64,000 bases of DNA from contig CAYTFU010000005.1 in the NCBI GenBank assembly GCA_964437185.1, positions 1 through 64,000 on the forward strand, written 5' to 3'. The notes below the pieces were generated by a model. It did not search any database. It worked only from the letters and a program-made list of their open reading frames with translations, and had not been told where the DNA came from. Origin of the DNA: UBA10103 sp964437185 (GTDB lineage Bacteria; Patescibacteriota; Minisyncoccia; Phycocordibacterales; UBA2100). A program made the position numbers and the translations under genes. Shown one piece after another: positions 41,188 to 49,571 of the stretch (positions are counted from its first letter, which is position 1; each line of letters begins with the position of its first letter).

Positions 41188-41559
41188 CTATTCTAAGCAC
41201 TGTCCCTCGGGCAAGCCCCAACACGCGCCGTTTTTCTCTACGAGTGATTGATTGAGTGATTCGACGTGCGAATTTTTGAGTCCGCGCGAAGCATACTCAT
41301 GAAAGTACTGCGACATCCGAAGCCCGAGCTGCGCTTCGTAGCTGCTGTCGAGCGCTTTCATACCCGAGAGAAGTTCTGATATAAGATTTTCGTTTGAAAG
41401 TTCACGCACATCGACAGGCTGCGCGGGAGGCTGCGCCATCCCCGTATTGATTTCAGGAACGAAAAGATTGTTTTGCCACGCAAAAAATCCAATACTCAAC
41501 GCGATCAAAAATGCGACCACCGCGCTCACCACAAAATACACCTTCCTCATCCTCAACAT
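41188..41559 (-). CDS. Small membrane-anchored protein, unknown function
   Basis: A 123-aa protein with an N-terminal TM helix (about 7-28, VYFVVSAVVAFLIALSIGFF), a Pro-rich linker and a helical extracytoplasmic part with a C-terminal Cys pair (ACWGLPEGQC). A TATACT box ends 6 nt before ATG 41559, favouring that start. Convergent with the HisRS-like gene (8-nt gap). Not recognised. Confidence 0.65.
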   Translation of the reverse strand: MLRMRKVYFVVSAVVAFLIALSIGFFAWQNNLFVPEINTGMAQPPAQPVDVRELSNENLISELLSGMKALDSSYEAQLGLRMSQYFHEYASRGLKNSHVESLNQSLVEKNGACWGLPEGQCLE

Positions 41560-41646
41560 GCATCCAGTATATATCTAAAAAGTAGGCGACCCCCAGCAGC
41601 AAATCATTGCCACCGAGGGTCCGTAGTCAGGCCCGCGCCCGAATTG

Positions 41647-42420
41647 TTACGCGGTGGTTCGCAGGATCAGGGCAAGGTCCTCGTCCAGCGAGCAAGCATC
41701 GAGTCGGACGAATCCTTGCTGACCGGAATAGTATCCGACCATGTGCCCGTTCCCTGGATCGAGCACGACGACCGGCGCCCCGAAGTATCCACCCTGATGC
41801 CACTTGTCGTCGTAGACGACCGTGATTTTCTCGGGCAGTCCCCGAAGTTCCCAGCCGAAATGCGCGACAAGCACCCGCTCCCCGTTTGCGGTCTTCGTGT
41901 TGTAGCGCAGGAACCGGAAGTCGCCCCACACTTTCAACTTGTCGAGGGAATTGATGGCGAGGCAGGGAACACCTGGCGCGGCACTCACGCCCCCCGGGAC
42001 ATATTGGTATTCGCGGTCCATCGAGAAGACGATGACCTCCTCCGCACATTCCCGGCGCACCGTGGCCAATAGATCCGGGCCGTCCTCGAAGTCCGCCCAA
42101 CCCATCGGGACGGGCTTGAAGCCCCTCAGCCGATCGTCGTAAACGGCAAGGATGCCGTCGCGAGTGCGCAACGCGCCCGTGGCACCAGAGAGCCAAAGGC
42201 CTGGCGGCGCTTCCGCGCTGAATTTCTTGCGATCGGCGAGGTTGACATAGGCGTCCTTGATAAACGCGAACAGCCCCGTATCGTACTCAACCCGAAGTGC
42301 GATCCTCTGCTTCGAGGGCGGTTTGTGATATGCAGTATTCTCCTCCATCAGACGCCTGAGATAGTCGCGCTGCTCGTTGAGGCGCAGGTCCGCGATTTCA
42401 ACCGTGTGATAATGTGACAA
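41647..42420 (-). CDS. Orphan protein with Nudix-like motif, TTG start
   Basis: A 257-aa soluble protein. A segment GWADFEDGPDLLATVRRECAEEVIVF resembles the Nudix box RExxEE, though the spacing to the upstream Gly/Glu is irregular, so pyrophosphohydrolase activity is only a suggestion. The start is TTG 42420, placed 8 nt after AGGAGG; the promoter TTGACG-N17-TAGAGT lies at 42472-42500. Expression signals match the other orphan genes. No operon partner. Confidence 0.6.
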   Translation of the reverse strand: MSHYHTVEIADLRLNEQRDYLRRLMEENTAYHKPPSKQRIALRVEYDTGLFAFIKDAYVNLADRKKFSAEAPPGLWLSGATGALRTRDGILAVYDDRLRGFKPVPMGWADFEDGPDLLATVRRECAEEVIVFSMDREYQYVPGGVSAAPGVPCLAINSLDKLKVWGDFRFLRYNTKTANGERVLVAHFGWELRGLPEKITVVYDDKWHQGGYFGAPVVVLDPGNGHMVGYYSGQQGFVRLDACSLDEDLALILRTTA

Positions 42421-42471
42421 AGAGCCATCCTCCTGTTCGATTGCGCCGCAGTGGCGCAATGCGGTGACAAG

Positions 42472-42500
42472 ACTCTACATCATTTTTGTATGTCCGTCAA
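42472..42500 (-). promoter_or_regulatory. Promoter TTGACG-N17-TAGAGT for 41647-42420
   Basis: On the - strand; exact 17-nt spacing; about 45-nt leader to the AGGAGG-TTG start. Confidence 0.6.
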
Positions 42501-42530
42501 TGGCGATTTTGGCGCACAGAAGTTGGACAG

Positions 42531-42561
42531 AATGGTGTCTGTCTGCTATTCTCCTCGGACA
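42531..42561 (+). promoter_or_regulatory. rpsU promoter with -10 next to the start codon
   Basis: TTGGAC, 17-18 nt, then TATTCT ending 8 nt before ATG 42561. Confidence 0.5.
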
Positions 42562-42884
42562 TGTCGATCAACGCAGAAGTTACAAAAAGCGGCAATGAGA
42601 GCACGCTTTCTACCATTCGCAAATTCAGCCGCCGCGTGCAAGGCACTGGCCTCATTCGCACCGTCCGCGGTCAGCGATATTTTCTACGCGATTCGTCGAA
42701 AGTGGTGAAAAAGAAGCGCGCTCTCAAGCTCATCAAGCGCCGCGCGGAGTTTAAGAAGCTCGTGAAAGAGGGCAAGATTTCCGATGAACCCGTCCGAGGC
42801 CGTGGCCGCCCATCGTTCAACCGCCCTTCTACTACGCAGACCGAGGCGCAAAAGCCTGCCGACACTACCCCGATTCTTCGATAA
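42561..42884 (+). CDS. rpsU: 30S ribosomal protein S21 (long form)
   Basis: A 107-aa basic protein: MSINAEVTKSGNESTLSTIRKFSRRVQGTGLIRTVR matches the S21 N-terminal helix in the form seen in Patescibacteria, followed by RALKLIKRRAEFKKLVKEGKI and a polar tail. Classical S21 is about 70 aa. It lies 3 nt before ybeY. Confidence 0.82.
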   Translation: MSINAEVTKSGNESTLSTIRKFSRRVQGTGLIRTVRGQRYFLRDSSKVVKKKRALKLIKRRAEFKKLVKEGKISDEPVRGRGRPSFNRPSTTQTEAQKPADTTPILR

Positions 42885-42887
42885 GCA

Positions 42888-43328
42888 ATGACTGAGGTCG
42901 TTGCCATCCGATCCACACTGCGCACGAAAGTGCCGGTCTTGCCGTATGAGAAAATAGCGCGCGCCGTACTCGGCGCGCGCTATGAACTATCTCTCGTGAT
43001 CTGCGGAGACTCACTCGCGAAGCGAATGAATATCGAATATCGTCCTACTTCGCCAAGGCTTCGAAGGACAAAAAAGAAAAGTTATTCCCCAAATGTACTA
43101 TCATTCCCCCTCTCAAAGACTGAGGGAGAAATATTTTTGAATGTCCGTAAGGCTGAGCGCGAGGCGCGACTCTTTGGCGTCTCTACGAGAGAGCGACTCG
43201 CGCTCTTATTTGTCCACGGCTGCTACCATTTGAGGGGGCTCCAACATGGGCGTACAATGGAGGGCAAGGAGCGCGACACGCTGCGCGCTTTCTCATTCTC
43301 ATGGCACGGCAATTCTACACGGGCATAG
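42888..43328 (+). CDS. ybeY: Endoribonuclease YbeY, rRNA maturation factor
   Basis: A 146-aa metal-dependent RNase. The catalytic zinc motif H-x3-H-x5-H is seen as FVHGCYHLRGLQHG (about 112-125); NVLSFPL is the conserved upstream motif. Required for 16S rRNA 3' processing in many bacteria. Its 3' end overlaps the ftsA start by 28 nt, implying co-expression. Confidence 0.92.
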   Translation: MTEVVAIRSTLRTKVPVLPYEKIARAVLGARYELSLVICGDSLAKRMNIEYRPTSPRLRRTKKKSYSPNVLSFPLSKTEGEIFLNVRKAEREARLFGVSTRERLALLFVHGCYHLRGLQHGRTMEGKERDTLRAFSFSWHGNSTRA

Positions 43329-44485
43329 ACATCGGCACGTACCACGTCAAGGTTGTCATTGCGGCTCCTAGCGATGCGCAGACGGGCGGATCGGAATTCC
43401 CGCTCACCATTATTGGCTCTGGCACATCTTCTTCGCGGGGCCTCCGACACGGCTATATCATAGACAAAAAAGAGGCGACAAAAGCTATTCGCGAAGCTCT
43501 CGGTCGGGCGGTCGTATCGGCGAAGGTGCGCGTGCGCAGCGCGCGCATTGGCCTCGGCGGAATCGGACTCGATGAGATTCGCAGCACGGGCGAGATTCCT
43601 CTCACGCCATCGGGCGGAATCGTCACCGATCGCGAAATTGAGCGCGCGCTGCGCGAGGCCGAGAAGCGCGCGTCTTCGAAACTCACCAACCGATCCATCA
43701 TTCACGCGATACCCCTCGAATACCGCATCGATGGTGCCAAGGTTTTCGGCAACCCCCAAGGGCTTCAGGGCACGCGTCTCGCGATCGACGCGCTTCTCAT
43801 CACCATGCTCTCACAGCACCAGGAAGATATTGTGGAGGCGGTGGAGGCAGCGGGAGTAGAGGTGGATGGCGTGATGGCCTCCCCGCTCGCCGCAAGCCTC
43901 GTCACGCTCACAAAGGCGCAAAAGACTGCGGGTGTGGTACTCGCAAATATTGGCGCAGAAACGCTCTCCGTCGCGGTGTTTGAAAACGACACGCCGATAT
44001 CTCTCAAAATATTTCCCACGGGCTCGTCGCAGATCACCGAATCGATCGCGCTTTCATTTAAAATTCCACTACCGGAAGCAGAGAGCCTGAAGCGCGGCGG
44101 TGTGACGGGAAGCGACGTTCCTGAGAAAAAAATATATACGCTTGTGAGCGCTCGCCTCAAAGAAATGTACACGCTGGTCAACGCGCACCTCAAATCAATC
44201 GATCGTCATCGGCTATTGCCTGCGGGCGTCGTGATCACGGGCGGCGGTTCGGGTATCTCTTCGGCCTCTGATATCGCGAAAGCGGTGCTGCAAATACCCT
44301 CGCAAGTTTCTCAGATCGGACACCTGCCCCGATCGGCGGGAATCGACGCTACATGGGCGGTCGCGTTTGGCCTGTGCCGATGGGGATATGCCGAGGATAT
44401 GAGCGGATCGAGCCGTGCATTTGGCGGAATACTCCGCGACGCCTGGGACTCGCTTCTTCAATCCATCCGCTCGCTCTTGCCGTAG
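43301..44485 (+). CDS. ftsA: Cell division protein FtsA
   Basis: Actin-like ATPase tethering FtsZ to the membrane. The 394-aa protein has TGIDIGTYHVKVVIA (phosphate 1), an SHS2-like 1C region, LANIGAETLSVAVFENDTP (phosphate 2), VVITGGGSGI (adenosine) and a C-terminal amphipathic helix (SLLQSIRSLLP) as membrane anchor. Overlaps ybeY; ftsZ follows after 114 nt with its own -10. Confidence 0.94.
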   Translation: MARQFYTGIDIGTYHVKVVIAAPSDAQTGGSEFPLTIIGSGTSSSRGLRHGYIIDKKEATKAIREALGRAVVSAKVRVRSARIGLGGIGLDEIRSTGEIPLTPSGGIVTDREIERALREAEKRASSKLTNRSIIHAIPLEYRIDGAKVFGNPQGLQGTRLAIDALLITMLSQHQEDIVEAVEAAGVEVDGVMASPLAASLVTLTKAQKTAGVVLANIGAETLSVAVFENDTPISLKIFPTGSSQITESIALSFKIPLPEAESLKRGGVTGSDVPEKKIYTLVSARLKEMYTLVNAHLKSIDRHRLLPAGVVITGGGSGISSASDIAKAVLQIPSQVSQIGHLPRSAGIDATWAVAFGLCRWGYAEDMSGSSRAFGGILRDAWDSLLQSIRSLLP

Positions 44486-44599
44486 TCAAAAGTAGACATT
44501 TGTTGTCCTTCGTGGGGTGGATGCGTCATCAAACTTGAACACTGAGCGCATCTTAGGTCAAGCTTGTGAGAATCCATAAAGTGCTATTATGTCCTCACT

Positions 44600-45802
44600 A
44601 TGAGCAAACAAGTGAAGCCTGATGTAGAGTCGTTTGCACGAATTCGAGTTATTGGAGTCGGAGGCTCAGGAGGCAACGCGGTCAATCACATGGTGAATTC
44701 TCATGTGATGGGCGTTGATTTCATTGCGATCAACACCGATGCGCAAGATCTCCACAAATCAAAGGCAAAGCGCAAAATTCACATCGGAAAAAATATTACG
44801 CGCGGCCTCGGAGCGGGGATGAATGCAGAGATCGGCAAGCAGGCTGCAGAAGAAACGCGCGACGACATTCAAGAAGCGATCAAAGGTTCTGACATGGTTT
44901 TCATCACGTGCGGAATGGGTGGCGGCACAGGTACCGGTGCCGCTCCAGCCGTTGCAAAAGTCGCACGCGAGCTTGGTGCTCTCACTGTCGGAGTCGTGAC
45001 GCGTCCGTTTTCTTTCGAGGGTCAGCAGCGCATGCGCCTTGCAGAAGCGGGACTCGCAGAACTCCGCAAAGCGGTAGACGCGCTCATCATCATTCCCAAC
45101 GACAAATTGCTCGCTATCGTTTCCCGCGAGACAGGCATTCGCAACGCTTTTGCAATGTGCGATGACATACTGAAGCAGGCGGTTGAGGGAATTTCGGACC
45201 TCATTACGACCACAGGAATCATCAATGTCGACTTCGCCGACGTTCGAGCAATCATGCAGAATGCTGGCTCGGCGCTTATGGGTATTGGCACCGCAATCGG
45301 CGAGCACCGAGCAGAGATGGCCGCGCGCGCCGCTATCAATTCTCCGCTCCTCGAAGTATCGATCACGGGCGCGAAGGGCGTGCTCTTCTCGGTCGCTGGT
45401 GGCGAAGACTTGGGAATGCTCGAAGTGCAAGATGCCGCCAACGTCATCACCGAGGCAATCGACCCCGACGCGAAGGTTATCTTCGGCGCCGTTACGGACG
45501 ATTCGCTCAAGAAGGGCCAGATCCGTGTTACCGTCATCGCGACCGGTTTCCCGGAGCCGGGTGTCAAATCGTCACTCTTTGTTGGCTCACAGCGACTTGT
45601 TGCAAAAAAGGATCATGATGTGCCGCCCGTGAGTGCTCGCGCTCGCGAAGAAATGAAGCGCGATGAGATAACAGTGGAAAAATTTGATCGACCTGTAAAA
45701 GAAATGCCGAGGGTCGAGCCGCCTAAACCAACAAAACCTGAGCCTCGGGCAGACGAAGAAGATAACTGGGGTGGCCTTCCATCGTTTTTGCGCAGAAAGT
45801 AA
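44600..45802 (+). CDS. ftsZ: Cell division protein FtsZ
   Basis: Tubulin-like GTPase of the Z ring. The 400-aa protein has VIGVGGSGGNAVNHM, the tubulin signature GMGGGTGTGAAP (about 108), NVDFADVRAIM (T7 loop) and the C-terminal tail ending DEEDNWGGLPSFLRRK, the conserved peptide that binds FtsA. TATTAT ends 9 nt before the ATG. Confidence 0.97.
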   Translation: MSKQVKPDVESFARIRVIGVGGSGGNAVNHMVNSHVMGVDFIAINTDAQDLHKSKAKRKIHIGKNITRGLGAGMNAEIGKQAAEETRDDIQEAIKGSDMVFITCGMGGGTGTGAAPAVAKVARELGALTVGVVTRPFSFEGQQRMRLAEAGLAELRKAVDALIIIPNDKLLAIVSRETGIRNAFAMCDDILKQAVEGISDLITTTGIINVDFADVRAIMQNAGSALMGIGTAIGEHRAEMAARAAINSPLLEVSITGAKGVLFSVAGGEDLGMLEVQDAANVITEAIDPDAKVIFGAVTDDSLKKGQIRVTVIATGFPEPGVKSSLFVGSQRLVAKKDHDVPPVSARAREEMKRDEITVEKFDRPVKEMPRVEPPKPTKPEPRADEEDNWGGLPSFLRRK

Positions 45803-45866
45803 GAACCTGGGCGTGTCCAAATCCAAAGGAGAAAGTTTCAACTATTTTGCGCTATAATTGTTCGTC

Positions 45867-46811
45867 ATGACTGACACGTACGAACTTGCAATAGTAGGCG
45901 GCGGCCCCGCAGGGGCCGCCGCAGCTGTGTATGCCGCGCGAAAGCGCATCAAAACCATCTTCATCACCGCCGAGTGGGGCGGACAGAGCATCACATCGCT
46001 CGAAATTCAAAACTGGATCGGCACTCCTCAGATATCAGGCGCAGAGCTCGCGGAAAATCTAAAGAAACACGTGGAGGCATACGTGGGTGAATGGCTCACG
46101 ATCATTGCTCCCGCTTTTGCTGAATCGCTGGCGGCTCACGATGAGTCAGTCGAAATCGGACTACGGGACAAACGCGTCTTCAAAGCCAAAGTCGCGCTTA
46201 TTACAACGGGCGCAAACCGCCGCAAGCTCGAAGTCCCCGGCGCAGCAGAATACGATCAAAAGGGCCTCACCTATTGCGCTTCGTGCGACGGCCCACTCTT
46301 TGCCGACAAGGATGTCGCGGTGATCGGCGGAGGCAACGCCGCATTCGAAACGGCCCTTCAGCTTCTCGCTTATTGCAAGACAGTCACGCTCTTCAATCGT
46401 GGAGAGACTTTCCGTGCGGATAAAATTAGCGTTGATGCGGCGCTCGCACATCCCAACATGCGCGTCATAAAGAATTCTGAGATCCTGGCCGTGGAGGGCA
46501 CGCAATTTGTTACGGGCCTCAAATGGAAAGATGCGCAGAGCGGTAAAGAAGAAGTGCTTCCGGTAGAGGGTATTTTTGTGGAGATCGGCCTCATTCCCAA
46601 TACCACGTGGATCGGGAATGCACTCGATATGAATGAAGTAGGGCAAATCAAAGTCGATCCTCGTACACATCGCACCTCGCACCCGCGCATTTGGGCCGCG
46701 GGCGATTGCACCGACGGCATCTATCATCAAAACAACATCGCCGCTGGCGATGCTGTGAAAGCTCTCGAAGACATCTACCTCTCGCTGCGCCACCAACCTC
46801 AAAATATATAA
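45867..46811 (+). CDS. trxB: Thioredoxin reductase-like flavoprotein
   Basis: A 314-aa FAD/NADPH disulfide reductase: LAIVGGGPAGAAAAVYAARK, the redox pair in TYCASCDGPLF (CxxC), NADPH site VIGGGNAAFETALQL and C-terminal IWAAGDCTDG. ATG 45867 follows TATAAT by 8 nt. The subclass (TrxR versus ferredoxin/flavodoxin-type) cannot be settled. Confidence 0.9.
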   Translation: MTDTYELAIVGGGPAGAAAAVYAARKRIKTIFITAEWGGQSITSLEIQNWIGTPQISGAELAENLKKHVEAYVGEWLTIIAPAFAESLAAHDESVEIGLRDKRVFKAKVALITTGANRRKLEVPGAAEYDQKGLTYCASCDGPLFADKDVAVIGGGNAAFETALQLLAYCKTVTLFNRGETFRADKISVDAALAHPNMRVIKNSEILAVEGTQFVTGLKWKDAQSGKEEVLPVEGIFVEIGLIPNTTWIGNALDMNEVGQIKVDPRTHRTSHPRIWAAGDCTDGIYHQNNIAAGDAVKALEDIYLSLRHQPQNI

Positions 46812-46812
46812 A

Positions 46813-46907
46813 CCCCGTTAGAAGCCCTAGTGATGAGTTTTTCTCACGCTAGACATCTGATGAAACCCAGCGCAAATAAACGTTGAAAGTGCTCACTTCT
46901 AACGGGG
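46813..46907 (+). ncRNA. Candidate structured RNA downstream of trxB
   Basis: CCCCGTTAGAAG (46813-46824) and CTTCTAACGGGG (46896-46907) form a 12-bp closing stem around about 70 nt with an inner CTAG...GAG-TTTTT-CTC...CTAG hairpin. A terminator follows 11 nt later. Could be a trxB 3' UTR sRNA or riboswitch-like element; class not recognised. Confidence 0.45.
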
Positions 46908-46918
46908 TAAAGTTTTGC

Positions 46919-46943
46919 GGGCCGGACTCGTTAAGTCCGGCCC
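46919..46943. terminator. Bidirectional terminator
   Basis: GGGCCGGACT-CGTT-AGTCCGGCCC with GTTTT on the + strand and a CAAAACTTT tract on the - strand; serves trxB and the small gene 46970-47122. Confidence 0.8.
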
Positions 46944-46969
46944 GTTTTCCGAGTAGTACAACGGGACCC

Positions 46970-47122
46970 TTAGGCTCCGTCTTCCACGGTTTGGCTCGGT
47001 GGAGGCACTGGTACCGGTGGGGGACCCAGGACTTGCGGAGGCGGTGGCACCACATCCGCCGCATCGACAAGGCTCTCGTCCCCAGGATCAGTATTCGCAA
47101 GATATCTCGTCGGGTCGGCCAT
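46970..47122 (-). CDS. Small proline-rich protein, 50 aa
   Basis: Starts MADPTRYLANTDPGDESLVD and continues with polyproline stretches (VPPPPQVLGPPPVPVPPPSQ). GGAG lies 9 nt upstream; promoter TTGACA-N17-ATACTT at 47201-47229 and terminator at 46919-46943 define a private unit. Polyproline would need EF-P for translation. Function unknown. Confidence 0.5.
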   Translation of the reverse strand: MADPTRYLANTDPGDESLVDAADVVPPPPQVLGPPPVPVPPPSQTVEDGA

Positions 47123-47200
47123 GACTTGATCTCCATCACCCCCGTGGTGAATTTCATTGGAACAAAATAGGACTTGCGGGGGATACAAGTCTCTACATGA

Positions 47201-47229
47201 AAGTATTTCAAATCAGGCCCACGTGTCAA
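47201..47229 (-). promoter_or_regulatory. Promoter TTGACA-N17-ATACTT
   Basis: - strand; consensus -35, weak -10; about 70-nt leader with a GACTTG/CAAGTC hairpin. Confidence 0.5.
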
Positions 47230-47265
47230 CAAAAAACAAACGAGCCGGCCACAAGGGTCGGCTCG
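47230..47265 (-). terminator. Terminator of the 47290-47532 gene
   Basis: On the - strand CGAGCCGACC, 5-nt loop, GGCCGGCTCG, then TTTGTTTTTT. Confidence 0.82.
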
Positions 47266-47289
47266 CTTCGTCGCATACTTAGCCACACG

Positions 47290-47532
47290 TCAGAGGCTAC
47301 GAAACGCAACGTTGATGATCCGCAACACGAGCAGATCATACGCATGACCTGGGCCGATCGCGGCTTTGATGTCGAGCCCCGCGCGTCGCCCGCAATCCGC
47401 CGCAGCGCGAGCGAGGTCGTCGAACGTTTGACCGGTCTCCTTCCTGGTCATGGCATTCAATGCCCGTGCTGCGCCCATGACGGCTCGCGTCACGTCATGC
47501 TCAGCCACCACTACACTAGTTTGCCCGAACAT
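47290..47532 (-). CDS. Small orphan protein, 80 aa
   Basis: A helical, alanine-rich protein (VMGAARALNAMTRKETGQTFDDLARAAADCGRR) without recognised family. GGGAG precedes ATG 47532 by about 6 nt; promoter TTGACA-N17-TTTGAT at 47605-47633 and a strong terminator just after the stop. A private transcription unit. Confidence 0.6.
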   Translation of the reverse strand: MFGQTSVVVAEHDVTRAVMGAARALNAMTRKETGQTFDDLARAAADCGRRAGLDIKAAIGPGHAYDLLVLRIINVAFRSL

Positions 47533-47604
47533 CTCATTCTCCCATTGGTGCCACTACTCTGTGCAGGGCGTTGTTTCTCCCGCAGACGTCGCGGGCCGAG
47601 GGGA

Positions 47605-47633
47605 ATCAAACACTCTTTGGGCGACTCTGTCAA
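47605..47633 (-). promoter_or_regulatory. Promoter TTGACA-N17-TTTGAT for 47290-47532
   Basis: Consensus -35 with exactly 17 nt to the -10 on the - strand; about 65-nt leader. Confidence 0.55.
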
Positions 47634-47662
47634 CTTTTTCATCCATATGCTATGCTCGCCAC

Positions 47663-48808
47663 ATGAAAAAATCGCTGGTAAATGCGACTGAAGCGAGGGC
47701 GTTAATTGCGAAGCATGGTTCCCCGCTCTACGTGTACAGGAAGAGTGTCGTGGAGCAACGCTACCAAGATTTGGTGAAATCGATCCAGTATCCAAAAACA
47801 AAGATTTATTACGCCTGCAAGGCCAATTTCAATTCCGAAATTCTGCACACATTACTCAGGCTCGGTTCCTCGGTCGAGTGCGTGAGCAAGGGTGAAGTGG
47901 AGCGCGCGATTGCGGTGGGTTTTCCCCGCGAGCGAATTTCGTTTACCTGCTCCAATATGAGTAAGGATGAGCTTGCCTGGGTAACGGAGCGAGTAGGGTC
48001 AGTGCACCTCGATTCGCTTACGCAACTCACATGGTGGGGAGAAATGAAACCGCACTCAAAGGTATCACTGCGCGTGAATCGCGGGTTTGGCGCGGGCGCG
48101 ACGAGCCACATCATCACGGGCGGCCCTGAGAGCAAATTTGGGATTTACTACACCGACCTTCCGAAAGCAAAAAACATTGCAAAAAAATATGGCCTCTCCG
48201 TCGTGGGTCTCGAACAGCACATCGGCTCCAGCATTCTCAATCCGAGCGCTTTTATCCGCGCGATGAAGCTGCTCACAGAGTCGGCGAAAGGATTTCCCGA
48301 TCTGCAATTTATGGATTTCGGCGGGGGACTCGGCATTCCCTACAAGCTCGAACAAAAGCCGCTCGACATCGCGGCGCTCGGGAAAAAACTTGGCGATACG
48401 TTTTCAAAGTTTTGCGCATCGTACGGTCGTAATCTCGAACTGCGCCTCGAACCGGGCCGCTACATCGTCGCAGAATCGGGCGCATTTCTTGCCACAGTTG
48501 TCGACATCAAGACGACTCCGAATCACACATTCGTCGGCATCAACTCCGGATTCAACCATCTGATCCGTCCCGCCTTCTATGGCTCATACCATCACATCCT
48601 CAACCTCACCCGCCCGAATGCAAAAGTAGCCGCTGTTACGGTAGTCGGCAACATCTGCGAATCCTCCGACCGATTTGCTACAAACCGAAAAATTCCGATG
48701 CCACACATCGGCGACATTCTCCTCCTTGCGGATGCCGGTGCCTATGGATTTGTTATGGCATCCGATTACAACCTCCACCCGAAGCCGCCCGAAATTTTGA
48801 TCGACTAA
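47663..48808 (+). CDS. lysA: Diaminopimelate decarboxylase
   Basis: PLP fold-III enzyme turning meso-DAP into lysine. The 381-aa protein has the PLP lysine in YYACKANFNSEI (about 53), SVECVSKGEVERA, HIGSSI, FMDFGGGLGIPY, LEPGRYIVAESG and the C-terminal GNICESSDRFATNRKIP with the active-site cysteine. TATGCT ends 6 nt before the ATG. It converges on the ACT-domain gene with no gap. Confidence 0.94.
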   Translation: MKKSLVNATEARALIAKHGSPLYVYRKSVVEQRYQDLVKSIQYPKTKIYYACKANFNSEILHTLLRLGSSVECVSKGEVERAIAVGFPRERISFTCSNMSKDELAWVTERVGSVHLDSLTQLTWWGEMKPHSKVSLRVNRGFGAGATSHIITGGPESKFGIYYTDLPKAKNIAKKYGLSVVGLEQHIGSSILNPSAFIRAMKLLTESAKGFPDLQFMDFGGGLGIPYKLEQKPLDIAALGKKLGDTFSKFCASYGRNLELRLEPGRYIVAESGAFLATVVDIKTTPNHTFVGINSGFNHLIRPAFYGSYHHILNLTRPNAKVAAVTVVGNICESSDRFATNRKIPMPHIGDILLLADAGAYGFVMASDYNLHPKPPEILID

Positions 48809-49459
48809 CTACGACGTAATACGCTTCAGTACCGAGAAGGCGCGATCCACATCGGCGTCTTCAAATATGAGGCTAAGCTCCGTCAGAACCGACATAACTT
48901 CCACGAAGCTGATCCCCTCCATAGCAAGCGCTTTCAGTACGGGGTAGTACAGGCCAGGGACATCGAGGCTTTCCTCGGGCAATCGAAGCGTGATCGCAGA
49001 GAGCTTCCCCCTTCGGCGAATATTTTTGTACTTCGACAACGCACCTGCCACACCCTTTTCAGAGCCCGCGTCGACAATGAGCAAAGATTCGTTGAGGCCG
49101 CGGGAGAAGTTGAGAAACGACCCCTTACGATGACGAGATCCTTTGGATATTTCCTCAAGAATGCCGGAGAGCTCGTCAGAATTCGGGCACACAAATTGTA
49201 CGAGATTGGACCGAACCGTTATGTCATTGAGATGACGCAGAAAACGCATCCCAAAAAGTGGCGCTCGCATCTCCTTACTCATTCGGTGGAGCGCCATGCC
49301 GATGGCCGCATCCGAAACCTTTTCCATCAGCCGTGACTCCACTTCGGGGCGAATCTTGCGCGCGATTTGTGCATGATTAGCAATTCCTTCCGCCAGCGCC
49401 TCCGCATAAAATGGCGACCGCCCAAGTACTTCCTCCACGATCTGACTTATCGTTCTCAT
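48809..49459 (-). CDS. ACT-domain regulatory protein
   Basis: A 216-aa protein with an N-terminal helical, winged-helix-like region (ISQIVEEVLGRSPFYAEALAEGIANHAQIARKI) and C-terminal ACT-type ligand domains (ALAMEGISFVEVMSVLTELSLIFEDADVDRAFSVLKRI), as in aspartokinase regulatory modules. No kinase domain is present. It is divergent from dapB and its ATG abuts a perfect 18-bp palindrome (49459-49476). I infer an amino-acid-sensing repressor of the dap operon; this is unproven. Confidence 0.65.
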   Translation of the reverse strand: MRTISQIVEEVLGRSPFYAEALAEGIANHAQIARKIRPEVESRLMEKVSDAAIGMALHRMSKEMRAPLFGMRFLRHLNDITVRSNLVQFVCPNSDELSGILEEISKGSRHRKGSFLNFSRGLNESLLIVDAGSEKGVAGALSKYKNIRRRGKLSAITLRLPEESLDVPGLYYPVLKALAMEGISFVEVMSVLTELSLIFEDADVDRAFSVLKRITS

Positions 49460-49476
49460 TGTTATATTTATAACAA
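49459..49476. promoter_or_regulatory. Operator-like palindrome between the ACT gene and dapB
   Basis: TTGTTATA-TT-TATAACAA, overlapping the first base of the ACT start codon; a second palindrome ACATTAATGT lies at 49483-49492. Both lie in the dapB upstream region. Confidence 0.6.
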
Positions 49477-49571
49477 TTTGTCACATTAATGTAAATATCA
49501 CCAAAAAACTTCCCTTTTCCGAGCGAAGGCGTAAGATGTGCTGACGAAACGGGCACAACCCCCTTCTACGC

